From Nocardioides sp. Soil797 (lineage in GTDB: Bacteria > Actinomycetota > Actinomycetes > Propionibacteriales > Nocardioidaceae), in the NCBI GenBank assembly GCA_001429555.1, contig LMSR01000016.1:3384-67383 (forward strand): 64,000 nucleotides of DNA, in the 5' to 3' direction. Under the pieces are notes generated by a model. That model had not been told where the DNA came from. It saw only the letters and a list, made by a program, of their open reading frames with translations, and searched no databases. The translations under genes and the position numbers were made by a program. How positions within the stretch are numbered: the first letter of the stretch is position 1; every line of letters starts with the position of its first letter. This document shows positions 26,092 through 34,291 of the stretch, piece after piece.

Positions 26092-26435
26092 TGGAGAGGG
26101 TCGCGGTCACCGGTGAGGCTGCGGAGCTGATCCGCAGCCTCACGGAGATGCACGGCCCGGTGATGTTCCACCAGTCCGGCGGCTGCTGCGACGGGTCGTC
26201 GCCGATGTGCTATCCGCAGGGCGAGTTCCGCACCGGTGACTCCGACGTACACCTGGGCGACCTCGATGTCGGCCTGGCGCGCGGGGTGCCGGTGTGGATG
26301 AGCAAGGCCCAGTTCGCCTACTGGTCACACACCCACCTCACCATCGACGTGGTGAACGGGCGTGGTGCCGGGTTCTCGCTGGAGGCGCCGGAAGGGAAGC
26401 GATTCCTGATCCGGTCGCGCCTGATGGCCGAGTGA
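26091..26435 (+). CDS. DUF779 family protein, aldehyde dehydrogenase partner
   Basis: A 114-residue DUF779 protein: MFHQSGGCCDGSSPMCYPQG holds the conserved cysteine cluster, followed by LGDLDVGLARGVPVWMSKAQFAYWSHTHLTIDVV. The cysteines suggest metal or Fe-S binding, although the function is unproven. It starts at the ATG overlapping the aldehyde dehydrogenase stop. Its 3' end (26402-26419) recurs as an 18-base exact copy at 27701-27718. Confidence 0.85.
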
Positions 26436-26471
26436 GCTCAGGTGGTACGACGGCGCGGGGCGACGGCGTGC

Positions 26472-26477
26472 GAGGAT
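26472..26477 (+). promoter_or_regulatory. -10-like hexamer, leaderless AI-2E transporter gene
   Basis: GAGGAT sits seven bases before the ATG at 26485, the spacing seen at several other genes in the window. No ribosome-binding site is present in that gap. Confidence 0.35.
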
Positions 26478-26484
26478 CCTGACC

Positions 26485-27708
26485 ATGAGCACGTCGACGG
26501 AGGGCAGGAGCCGGGCCGAGGTCATCGGCGACGGCGTGGAGTGGCTGTCACGGTGGAGCTTGCGCTGGGTCTGCATCGCCCTGGGGGCGGTGCTCCTGGG
26601 ATTCGTCGTCAAGATGACTTGGACGATCGTCCTCCCGGTGGCACTGGCCCTGATCGTGACCACGGTGCTCGCTCCGGTGGCGGCAGCAATGGAGCGCTGG
26701 CTCCGCTTCCCGGCCGCGCTGGCCGCTGCCGGTGCCCTTCTCGGCTCGATCGGCATCGTCGCTGCAGTGGGTGTCCTGCTCGCTCCGTCGGTCGGCGGTC
26801 AGACCGGCGACATCATCTCGGACACGGTGAAGGGGCTCGAGCGGCTCCAGCACTGGGTGCAGGACTCCAACTTCGTCTCCAAGGCGCAGGTGGACGCCGC
26901 GCTCCAGGGCCTTCAGGACAAGATTGGCGAGTCCTCGACGGACATCGCCTCGGGCGTGCTCGTCGGCGTCAGCGCGGTGACCTCCGCCATCGTCACCATG
27001 GTGGTCACCCTGATCCTCACGTTCCTCTTCCTCAAGGATGGTCGGAAGTTCCTCCCCTGGGTCCACGCCATGGCGGGAGACCGGGTCGGTGTGCACCTGG
27101 ACGAGGTGCTCTCCCGGGCCTGGGCAACCCTGGGTGGCTTCATCCGCACCCAGGCGCTGGTCAGCCTGATCGACGCGGTGTTCATCGGCATCGGGCTGGT
27201 CCTGGTCGGAGTGCCGCTTGCGATCCCGTTGGCCGTGTTCACCTTCTTCGGCGGGTTCGTCCCGATCGTCGGTGCCTTCGTGGTGGGTGCCATCGCGGTG
27301 CTGGTGGCGCTGGTCTCGGTGGGCTGGGACGGCGCCCTGATCGTCCTCTTGATCATCGTGGCGGTGCAGCAGCTCGAGGGAAATGTCCTCTCGCCGTGGC
27401 TGCAGTCCAAGAGCATGAACCTGCACGCAGCCGTCGTACTCCTCTCCGTGGCACTCGGCTCCACGCTGTTCGGAATCATCGGCGCATTCCTCGCCGTGCC
27501 GGTCGTCGCGGTCGCGGCAGTGGTGCTGCGCTACGTGAACGAACAGGTGGCCGCGGCCGAGGGCACCCCACCGCCGCTCGAGCCGGTCGTGGTCGAGACG
27601 CTCGAATCAGTCGAGGCGGAGCGGGCGGAGCAGACGGTCGGCACGGAGCAGACGGACGAGGCGCAGCAGGAATCCCCCTCGAGGGACGAGAAGGAGGCCA
27701 ATTCCTGA
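26485..27708 (+). CDS. AI-2E family transporter (PerM/TqsA-like membrane protein)
   Basis: A 407-residue integral membrane protein with about eight hydrophobic segments: a paired N-terminal set (WSLRWVCIALGAVLLGFVV), a soluble helical stretch (VKGLERLQHWVQDSNFVSKAQ), and the family core VFTFFGGFVPIVGAFVVGAIAVLVALV with QQLEGNVLSPWLQSKSMNLH. Members export small molecules or ions. The C-terminal roughly 50 residues are acidic and low-complexity. The stop codon lies inside a duplicated piece of the DUF779 gene end, so the tail may be recent. Confidence 0.87.
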   Translation: MSTSTEGRSRAEVIGDGVEWLSRWSLRWVCIALGAVLLGFVVKMTWTIVLPVALALIVTTVLAPVAAAMERWLRFPAALAAAGALLGSIGIVAAVGVLLAPSVGGQTGDIISDTVKGLERLQHWVQDSNFVSKAQVDAALQGLQDKIGESSTDIASGVLVGVSAVTSAIVTMVVTLILTFLFLKDGRKFLPWVHAMAGDRVGVHLDEVLSRAWATLGGFIRTQALVSLIDAVFIGIGLVLVGVPLAIPLAVFTFFGGFVPIVGAFVVGAIAVLVALVSVGWDGALIVLLIIVAVQQLEGNVLSPWLQSKSMNLHAAVVLLSVALGSTLFGIIGAFLAVPVVAVAAVVLRYVNEQVAAAEGTPPPLEPVVVETLESVEAERAEQTVGTEQTDEAQQESPSRDEKEANS

Positions 27709-27746
27709 TCCGGTCGCGGCTCACGGAGGACGCGGAACTGGAGTGA
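27701..27746 (+). pseudogene. Duplicated 3' remnant of the DUF779 gene
   Basis: Eighteen bases (27701-27718) are identical to the end of the DUF779 gene. In the corresponding frame they read QFLIRSRLTEDAELE and then a stop, against RFLIRSRLMAE in DUF779. The remnant overlaps the AI-2E stop codon in another frame. It suggests a past duplication or insertion that placed the transporter between two copies. Confidence 0.45.
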
Positions 27747-27752
27747 TGGTTG

Positions 27753-28307
27753 TCAGCGCAGCGGGACGAAGCGGTAGCCCCCGTGCTCGCTCGTGGTGAT
27801 GTCGCCGTCACGCACCACCAACGTCAACACCCCTGCCACCGGGACCACCATGCGTCCCGGGTCAGCCAGCTGGGCGACCAGCTCCTCGGGAAGCCGTGCC
27901 GACTCCGCTGAGACGAGAATGCGGTCGAAGGCTGCCGCGTCGGGCAGCCCGAGAGTGCCCGGGGCGGCCCTGCTGATGCTGGCCCAGGGCATGTCCTGGG
28001 CGGCCAGGTTCGCCGAACCCCAGTCGGCCAGCTCCGGCTCGAGCTCCACACCGTGGACCACGCCGGCCGGTCCGACCAGGTGTGCGAGCAGAGCCGTCGA
28101 CCAGCCGGACCCGGCGCCGACATCGAGCACGCGTTGCCCCGGATGCACCTCGAGGAGGCGCAGCATCGCCTCCACGGTGCGCGGCTGGGAGTTGGTCTGG
28201 CCGTGCCCGATGTCGATCGGGCCGTCGTACGCCGCCTGCGCGCGCTGCTCCGCCGGCAGGAAGCCGGCTCGTGGCATCGCCTCGAAGGCGGCTTGCACGC
28301 GGTCCAT
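27753..28307 (-). CDS. Protein-L-isoaspartate O-methyltransferase-like SAM methyltransferase
   Basis: A 184-residue Pcm-like protein: FLPAEQRAQAAYDGPIDIGHGQTNSQPRTVEAMLRLL contains the family's substrate-binding HGQ(T)xSQP motif. VLDVGAGSGWSTALLAHLV is the SAM-binding loop, and VHGVELEPELADWG follows. It would repair or turn over isoaspartyl residues, but it is shorter than typical Pcm and may have another substrate. A -10-like TTGACT (28315-28320, minus strand) lies seven bases before the ATG. Confidence 0.85.
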   Translation of the reverse strand: MDRVQAAFEAMPRAGFLPAEQRAQAAYDGPIDIGHGQTNSQPRTVEAMLRLLEVHPGQRVLDVGAGSGWSTALLAHLVGPAGVVHGVELEPELADWGSANLAAQDMPWASISRAAPGTLGLPDAAAFDRILVSAESARLPEELVAQLADPGRMVVPVAGVLTLVVRDGDITTSEHGGYRFVPLR

Positions 28308-28458
28308 GCCTTCGAGTCAACCACGGCTCCGGACTGTGGCCCCGAGAGCGCGGGCGGGCGGCCGTCGAGACCACGACCTGCGGCTGGGCGTGGCAGTGGG
28401 CCCGACCACCGGGTGGTGGGCCTGCTGCCTACTGTTGTGCTCGCTGCTGTCGCGTTGG

Positions 28459-29922
28459 TCAGTCGAGCTCGGTGGTGCCGAAGGGGGTGACCAGCCATCG
28501 GTGGCCGTGTTGGTTGGTCCAGGTGTAGGTGCCGTCCCGGTTGCGGACATAGGACCATCCGCCGTGGGTCTTGAGCCGGTGATGTCTTCGACACAGTGGC
28601 GCCAGCCCGTCCGGGCTGGTCTGCCCGGGTGGACCGTTCTCGTCATAGGGGACGATGTGGTCCAGGTCGCACAGCTCGGAGGGGACGTTGCAGTAGGGGT
28701 GCACGCAGTGCGCGTCCCGGGCGACGACCTCGTCGCGCATGACCTGGGGAGGGTCGTGTTGGTCGACGGCCCAGGCTCGGGTGGTGTCGATGACCGGGGT
28801 CACCCGGGCGTCGACTCCGAGCTGTTTCAGGTAGTCGGCAATCAGGGTGGTGGTGGCGGGGCCGAACATGTTCGTGTTCACGACCCCGACCCCACCCGCG
28901 CCGCCGGAGGCAGGCCTGCTGGTTGAAGCTCCTGGGCCGTCACCGATGGCCGTGCCCGGGACCGTGGCCGTGGTGGCGCACATGGTGGTCAGATCGGCGA
29001 GGGAGAGGTGGACGAACAGTTTCGCCTTCAGATAGGACCGGCGCCGGGTCACGGTTTTCCCGGTCTCGGGGTGGGTGAGGTCGTCCTCGGTGAACCCGGG
29101 GGTGTTGTCGAGGAGTCCGAGGAGGTCGAGGGTGGCTTGTCGGTCGGCGATCACACCCAACGCCTTTGCCCTGCGTTGACCCAAGGTGTCGGTGTCTCCG
29201 AGTCGGCCCATGGTGGCGGCCTCATCGGCGACCTGGTCGTGGAACTTCCCCAGGTCCAGGCTGGACCCGACGGCGCACAGGGTGGAGGTGCCCTGAGCCC
29301 CGGCCCGGTGGTCGACGGTGACGTCCCAGTCATCCCGACCGGGGGCACCGGTCTGCTTCTCCAACATCTCCGGATGGAACCGGGCCACACCGAGTTTGAT
29401 CGCCCGGTCCAGGTTGCGCAGCGACCAGTTGTCCTCCTTCGCCAGCAGTTCGTCGATCCACCGGGCGGCATCGCGGGAGAGGTCGTGGGTTTCTTGGGCC
29501 AGCCGGCGTGCCCGCCACAGTTCGACTTCCAAGGCCTCGACCTTCTGGTGGGTCCTGGGGAGGCGGTGGTGCAGATCCAACGTGTCGGCCAGGAGTTGCT
29601 TGGCACTGTGTCGACTCGTGGCCGTGGCTGCGGCCCAGTCCTCGGTCACGAACTGGGCGACACCGGGGGTGCCCTGTCCACCGAGTGGGGCGTCGTATTC
29701 CCCGTCCATCCCCGGCAAACCGTCACCCCAGGTGGCAGGGTCGACACCGGGGCCGGCGGGGTTGGTGATGCACAACTGGTACGCATACCGCAGCTTCGTG
29801 CGGGCGACCTTCCACTCGGTGTTCTTGGTCTCGGTGATGAGGTCGAACAGCAGCTCCCCACCGAGGTCAGAGACCACATGAGGCTGGAGAGCTGCGTCAA
29901 CTTCGATCATGCGACGAGTCAA
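28459..29922 (-). CDS. HNH endonuclease domain protein of the DUF222 / 13E12 repeat family
   Basis: A 487-residue protein. The long N-terminal DUF222 region (about 20-330) is rich in paired helices, and the C-terminal HNH motif is RDAHCVHPYCNVPSELCDLDHIVPY followed by LAPLCRRHHRLKTHGGW, with the Cys pairs and catalytic His of HNH nucleases. The family is highly expanded in Nocardioides and mycobacteria, and its role is unclear. No terminal repeats or integrase flank it. Confidence 0.88.
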   Translation of the reverse strand: MTRRMIEVDAALQPHVVSDLGGELLFDLITETKNTEWKVARTKLRYAYQLCITNPAGPGVDPATWGDGLPGMDGEYDAPLGGQGTPGVAQFVTEDWAAATATSRHSAKQLLADTLDLHHRLPRTHQKVEALEVELWRARRLAQETHDLSRDAARWIDELLAKEDNWSLRNLDRAIKLGVARFHPEMLEKQTGAPGRDDWDVTVDHRAGAQGTSTLCAVGSSLDLGKFHDQVADEAATMGRLGDTDTLGQRRAKALGVIADRQATLDLLGLLDNTPGFTEDDLTHPETGKTVTRRRSYLKAKLFVHLSLADLTTMCATTATVPGTAIGDGPGASTSRPASGGAGGVGVVNTNMFGPATTTLIADYLKQLGVDARVTPVIDTTRAWAVDQHDPPQVMRDEVVARDAHCVHPYCNVPSELCDLDHIVPYDENGPPGQTSPDGLAPLCRRHHRLKTHGGWSYVRNRDGTYTWTNQHGHRWLVTPFGTTELD

Positions 29923-30021
29923 ACAGAGACCACTGACAGCCGGTGGGGTCAGAACACGACCCGTGGATGGCCGCGTGGGCGGGGTCGGGTGTGCACGAAA
30001 AGTGGATTGGACGCTCGTCCT

Positions 30022-30045
30022 TCAACCGCGGTCGGTTCCGGTTGA
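30022..30045 (-). terminator. Weak hairpin downstream of the sulfotransferase-like gene
   Basis: TCAACCG (30022-30028) pairs with CGGTTGA (30039-30045) over a 10-nt loop in the 159-bp gap between the HNH gene and the sulfotransferase stop. The stem is only seven pairs and has no T-run. Confidence 0.3.
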
Positions 30046-30081
30046 GCGTGGTTCTCCTCAACCACCGTCATGGTCCGGTGC

Positions 30082-31131
30082 TCATCTGGGGTTGCGGAGC
30101 TTCTCGTTCTCGCGGGCGAGCCGTCGGATCTCGGACAGCATCTCGGCGACCAACCGGGTGGCGCTACCGAGCATCTCCTCGGAGGTCACGTCGTCGGGAT
30201 GGCGACGCGACGAGTCGTCGCGGGGCCGGAACGCGTGGAGGGACCCCACGACGTCGTACCCGCCGTCGGAGAGCAGCTCCAGCGCCCGTTCGCTGCGGGC
30301 CAGCAGGTCCGCCCGCTTTGCCGGGCCGACCCGGATCGGCGCCCGCCGCCGCGGCATCCAGCCGCCCTCGGCGAGCTCCCGACGGATCCAGTGCCCTCGG
30401 TCGCCGGGCGAGCGAAACTCCGAGAGGTGCCGGTTGATGCGGCGCAGCAACTCCACCTCGACCACGCCGAGCGTGGTGTTGACCGACTCGTCGATGTGGT
30501 CGATCGCCGAGGTGTCGACCCCGACGACTGACGCGAAGCGCTCCCACAGCAGGCCGGGTTCGTCGGTGCGATCGACCGCGATCACGTGGATCCGTGACGG
30601 ATCGATGACCTGCGACCAGCGCGTGAGCACGTCGGCGAGGTCGAAGCTGCCCCACCCCCAGTTGTCCTGGGGCCGGTACTCATCCCGCGGCGGATAGTCG
30701 TCGATCGACTTGCGGCCGCCGTTCTTCACCCACTCCTGCCAACGAGAGGGGAACAGGTTGGCCACCGACCGTGCGGTGATGACGACGTGTACGTCGTACG
30801 CGGCGAGGTCGTCGACCATCCGTCGCACCTGCGCAGGACTGGCGGAGGCGAAGAACTCGTGCGTGACCAGGAAGTCGCCCGGCCAGGCGGACGCCTCGTC
30901 GAGCAGGTCCTGCCACGGGTGCTCCGTGTTGCCGGGGCGCAGGGACAGCCCGGCCACCTCGCGCACGTCGAGGGAGGCCAGCAGGTGCCGCCGGTGGTTG
31001 CCGGGCAGCAGCAGGCCCTGGTCGCGCAGCTCCTCCGGGTGGCCCCACAGGATCGACTGCAGGTAGGTGGTGCCGGTCTTGGGCAGGCCGATGTGGAGGA
31101 ACGCGCGAGGCGTCGTTGCCTGGTCGTTCAT
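30082..31131 (-). CDS. Sulfotransferase-like P-loop protein
   Basis: Begins MNDQATTPRAFLHIGLPKTGTTYLQS; LPKTGTTYLQ is the 5'-phosphosulfate-binding loop of PAPS-dependent sulfotransferases. A second segment, HVVITARSVANLFPSRWQEWVKN, corresponds to the 3'-phosphate-binding region. The 349-residue length fits. ATG at 31131 is preferred over the upstream frame start because AGGAG lies ten bases before it. The C-terminus ends in a helical, charged stretch (SEIRRLARENEKLRNPR) that may be a coiled coil. The acceptor is unknown. Confidence 0.83.
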   Translation of the reverse strand: MNDQATTPRAFLHIGLPKTGTTYLQSILWGHPEELRDQGLLLPGNHRRHLLASLDVREVAGLSLRPGNTEHPWQDLLDEASAWPGDFLVTHEFFASASPAQVRRMVDDLAAYDVHVVITARSVANLFPSRWQEWVKNGGRKSIDDYPPRDEYRPQDNWGWGSFDLADVLTRWSQVIDPSRIHVIAVDRTDEPGLLWERFASVVGVDTSAIDHIDESVNTTLGVVEVELLRRINRHLSEFRSPGDRGHWIRRELAEGGWMPRRRAPIRVGPAKRADLLARSERALELLSDGGYDVVGSLHAFRPRDDSSRRHPDDVTSEEMLGSATRLVAEMLSEIRRLARENEKLRNPR

Positions 31132-31220
31132 CGCGAGCAGCTCCTGGGACTCCGGTCCCGTGAGGCTATCGAACCCACCACCGGGCAAGGACTCGGGTCG
31201 AGCGGTCCGACAGGCGAAAT

Positions 31221-31238
31221 TATCTTGAGGTCAAGATA
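31221..31238. promoter_or_regulatory. Perfect 18-bp palindrome, MarR-type operator candidate
   Basis: TATCTTGA-GG-TCAAGATA is perfectly self-complementary and lies between the sulfotransferase-like gene and the AEC transporter. Its size and TTGA/TCAA core resemble MarR-family operators. No MarR gene is in the window, so the regulator would act from elsewhere. Confidence 0.55.
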
Positions 31239-31252
31239 GTTTCGGGATTCAA

Positions 31253-31293
31253 TGGTGGCTGGTGGTTGCCGCACGCAGCCGGATCAGCCACCA
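31253..31293 (+). promoter_or_regulatory. Hairpin in the leader of the AEC transporter gene
   Basis: TGGTGGCTG (31253-31261) pairs with CAGCCACCA (31285-31293). The structure ends about 20 bases before the ATG and is followed by AAGGGGA as ribosome-binding site. It may affect expression, but no known riboswitch fold is recognised. Confidence 0.35.
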
Positions 31294-31313
31294 CCCACCA
31301 CTGAAGGGGAGCG

Positions 31314-32237
31314 ATGCAGGGCGTCCTGGCCGGATTCGCCACGATCATCGTCGTGATCGCGCTGGGCATGCTCCTGGCCCAGCTCAAGGTGCTCGACCTG
31401 GCCGCACAGAAGATGCTGGCGCGACTGGCATTCTTCGTGGCCAGCCCGGCGCTGCTGGTCACGGTGCTCGCCGAGACCGACGTGCACGAGGTGCTCTCCC
31501 GCAACCTTGCGGCCACGGCGGTCGGCATCGTCGTTGTCGTGGCCGCCTACGTCGTGGTCGCTCGGCTGGTGCTGCATCGCGACCTGGCCGACACCGTGAT
31601 CGGCGCCCTCTCCTCCGCCTACGTCAACGCCGGCAACCTCGGCCTCCCGATCGCGGCCTACGTGATCGGTGACGTGGCGCTCGTGGCGCCGACACTCCTG
31701 CTCCAGCTGATCGTCCTGCAGCCGTTGGCGCTGGCCGTCCTCGACCACGCGACGTCGCCCGAGCCGCCCTCGGCGTGGCGACTGCTCTCCCGCCCACTGC
31801 GCACGCCGCTGACCGTCGGCTCGTTGATCGGCCTCGCGTTCTCGCTCGCCGAGGTGGACATCCCCACCCCGATCCGCGACCCGCTGGCCCTGATCGGCGG
31901 GATGGCGGTCCCGGCGATGCTGCTGGCCTATGGCGTCTCGCTGCGACTCGGCCCGACTCCCGGACGAGGGGCCGATGCCCGCGAGCTCGCCCTGATCACC
32001 GGACTCAAGCTGCTCGTGCAACCGCTGGCCGCGTATGCCGCCGGGCGCTTCCTCCTCGGCCTCGACACCGAGGCATTGTTGGCGGTCACCGTGCTCTCCG
32101 CACTGCCCACCGCACAGAACATCTTCGTCCACGCCACCCGCTACGACCGCGGCGTCGTGCTGGCGCGGGACGCGATCTTCGTCAGCACGATGCTGGCGGT
32201 CCCGGCGATGTTCGTGATCGTCGCGCTGGTCGCCTGA
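31314..32237 (+). CDS. AEC-family (auxin efflux carrier-like) transporter
   Basis: A 307-residue membrane protein with about ten hydrophobic helices. The core includes AYVNAGNLGLPIAAYVIGD, a typical AEC discontinuous helix with NxGxLGxP, and the repeat-related TVLSALPTAQNIFVHATRYDRG near the C-terminus. Such carriers move organic acids or amino-acid derivatives. AAGGGGA precedes the ATG. The MarR-type palindrome upstream suggests induction by a small molecule. Confidence 0.86.
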   Translation: MQGVLAGFATIIVVIALGMLLAQLKVLDLAAQKMLARLAFFVASPALLVTVLAETDVHEVLSRNLAATAVGIVVVVAAYVVVARLVLHRDLADTVIGALSSAYVNAGNLGLPIAAYVIGDVALVAPTLLLQLIVLQPLALAVLDHATSPEPPSAWRLLSRPLRTPLTVGSLIGLAFSLAEVDIPTPIRDPLALIGGMAVPAMLLAYGVSLRLGPTPGRGADARELALITGLKLLVQPLAAYAAGRFLLGLDTEALLAVTVLSALPTAQNIFVHATRYDRGVVLARDAIFVSTMLAVPAMFVIVALVA

Positions 32238-32288
32238 TCCTGGTCACACACCCCAGTCACCGGGTGACGGGGACGTGCGACCAGACGC

Positions 32289-33053
32289 TCAGCGCTTCGG
32301 AGGCAGCGGCACGAACATCGAGGTGCGTGCGGCGTACTCGGCCCAGCCCGGGCGACCCTCCATGTGCCGGTCGAGCAGACGGGCACCCGTCGCCCACACC
32401 AGGAAGTAGGTCATCGCCACCGGTGACAACACGGTGAGGACGCCCGGCCAGGCGGAGGCGGCAACCAGGAAGATGCCCCACCACACGCAGGCATCGCCGA
32501 AGTAGTTCGGGTGCCGGGTCCACGCCCAGAGGCCGCGGTCCATCACCGGGCCGTGGTCGGGATCCCGCTTGTACGCCGCCAGCTGGGCATCGCCGACGGA
32601 CTCGAACACCAGGCCCGCCAACGCGAGCAGGACACCCAGCGCTGCGACGGGAAGGACACCGTGGCCCGCGACGGCCGAGACCTGCACCGGCAACGAGACG
32701 AACCACAGGGCCAGGCCCTGGGTCACGAACACCTTGCGCACCGCGACGGCGTACGACGCCCCCTCGAGCATCTGCGCATAGCGAGGGTCCTCACCCTTGC
32801 CGTGGTTGCGTCGGTGCATGTGCCGGGCCAGCCGCAGCCCCCAGACCGCAATGAGGGCGAACAGCAGCCAGCGTCGCGAGGCGGAACCGTCGCCGAGAAC
32901 GGCCGCCACCAGGGCGACCAGCACGAACCCGAGACCCCACGCGGTGTCGACCACCGAGACCTTGCCGAGGCGGTGACCGATGGCAGCAGTGACGGCCATC
33001 AGCACCGCGGCCGCGAGCAGCGAGGCGCCCGAGACCACCAGGAACGAGCTCAC
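32289..33053 (-). CDS. DUF1295 (steroid 5-alpha-reductase-like) membrane protein
   Basis: A 254-residue protein with about six membrane segments. The C-terminal signature DRGLWAWTRHPNYFGDACVWWG and the final RPGWAEYAARTSMFVPLPPK are typical of the DUF1295/ICMT-like fold, which binds NADPH in related reductases. It starts at a GTG overlapping the preceding synthase stop (GTGA). It corresponds in position to Rv0446c of the M. tuberculosis sigK locus. A role in modifying cyclopropane-type lipids is inferred from context. Confidence 0.87.
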   Translation of the reverse strand: MSSFLVVSGASLLAAAVLMAVTAAIGHRLGKVSVVDTAWGLGFVLVALVAAVLGDGSASRRWLLFALIAVWGLRLARHMHRRNHGKGEDPRYAQMLEGASYAVAVRKVFVTQGLALWFVSLPVQVSAVAGHGVLPVAALGVLLALAGLVFESVGDAQLAAYKRDPDHGPVMDRGLWAWTRHPNYFGDACVWWGIFLVAASAWPGVLTVLSPVAMTYFLVWATGARLLDRHMEGRPGWAEYAARTSMFVPLPPKR

Positions 33054-34291
33054 CACCTGCGCACCGGTGGCAGCGTGTGCGGGCCGGGACGCACGGCCAG
33101 GATCTGGTCGACGCCCATCCGCCCGTCCCGGAAGGCCATGCCCCCGCCGACGAGGTAGAGGCGCCAGACACGGGCCACTTCCTCGCCGACGAGGGCCGTG
33201 ATCCGGTCGACGTTCGACTCGAAGGACTCGATCCACGCCTGCACCGTGCGGACGTAGTGCTCCCGCAAGGCATGGACGTCGCGCACTTCGAGTCCTCCAC
33301 TTTCGAACAGTGCGACGGTCTCGCCGACCGGACGCATGTGCATGTCGGGTGCGATGAACGACTCGATGAACGGCCCACCTCCGGGATGCCGACCCCTGCG
33401 CGACATCTGCTGGATGAGAACCCGTCCGCCGGGCTTGGCCGAGCGGCGCAGCACCTCGACGTACGTCGGGTAGTTCCGGGCGCCGACGTGCTCGCCCATC
33501 TCCACCGACGCCACCGCGTCGAACTCACCCTCGACGTCGCGGTAGTCCTGGAGCCTGATCTCGGCGTGCTCCTCGAGCCCGTAGGCGAAGATGCGCTCGT
33601 CGATGAACTTCTTCTGCTCCGCTGCGATCGTCACCCCCACCACCTTGATGCCACGGGCGGCGGCGTGCAACGACAACGAACCCCAGCCGCAGCCCACGTC
33701 GAGCAGGGTCATCCCCGGCTCGAGCCCGAGCTTGTCGAGGATCAGGGTGAGCTTGTCGTGCTGTGCGTCCTCGAGCGAGTAGTCAGGATCGTCGGATCGC
33801 CAGTATGCCGACGAGTAGGCCATCGAGTCGTCGAGGATCAGTGAGTAGAACTCGTTGGACAGGTCGTAGTGGTGGCTGATCGCCCGATGGTCCCGCAGCT
33901 TGCTGTGCAGCCGGCCCCGCACCCGCGCCTGGGATGCCGGCGGTGCCGGTGGCCGGCCCACCTCACGCAGGACCCGGAGCAACGCGCTGGCCACGGCCGG
34001 GGTCGGGCGGATGCCCTGCAGTCCGCGCTGGTCGGCCACCGACCACACATGGGTCAGCGCCCGGTCGAGGTCCCCCTCAACGTCGATCTCCCCCGACACG
34101 TAGGCCTGCGCGGCGCCCAGCTCGCCGGGCCGCCAGAAAATGCGGCTGACGGCCTGCGGCGAGTTCAGCGTGACGACCGGGGCGTCGGTGGGACCCGACT
34201 CGGATCCGTCCCACGCCCGCAGTCGCACCGGGAGGTCGCCGCCGACGATCGGTCGCAGGGTGTCGGCGAGCCGGTCGGCGACGCCGCTCAT
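33050..34291 (-). CDS. Cyclopropane-fatty-acyl-phospholipid synthase family methyltransferase (UfaA1-like, copy 1)
   Basis: A 413-residue protein. The N-terminal helical lipid-binding region has WRPGELGAAQAYVSGEIDVEGDL and the linker HYDLSNEFYSLILDDSMAYSSAYW. The SAM loop is LDVGCGWGSLSLHAA, and VASVEMGEHVGARNYPTYV follows. It transfers a methylene group from SAM to a lipid double bond, or a related methyl transfer. ATG at 34291 overlaps the upstream synthase stop (ATGA). It matches ufaA1 in the mycobacterial locus. Confidence 0.9.
   Translation of the reverse strand: MSGVADRLADTLRPIVGGDLPVRLRAWDGSESGPTDAPVVTLNSPQAVSRIFWRPGELGAAQAYVSGEIDVEGDLDRALTHVWSVADQRGLQGIRPTPAVASALLRVLREVGRPPAPPASQARVRGRLHSKLRDHRAISHHYDLSNEFYSLILDDSMAYSSAYWRSDDPDYSLEDAQHDKLTLILDKLGLEPGMTLLDVGCGWGSLSLHAAARGIKVVGVTIAAEQKKFIDERIFAYGLEEHAEIRLQDYRDVEGEFDAVASVEMGEHVGARNYPTYVEVLRRSAKPGGRVLIQQMSRRGRHPGGGPFIESFIAPDMHMRPVGETVALFESGGLEVRDVHALREHYVRTVQAWIESFESNVDRITALVGEEVARVWRLYLVGGGMAFRDGRMGVDQILAVRPGPHTLPPVRRW

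Noticed and set aside
28459..29922. HNH/DUF222 gene as a mobile element
   Set aside because: No inverted terminal repeats, target duplication or recombinase found around it. The family is a normal chromosomal component in these actinobacteria.
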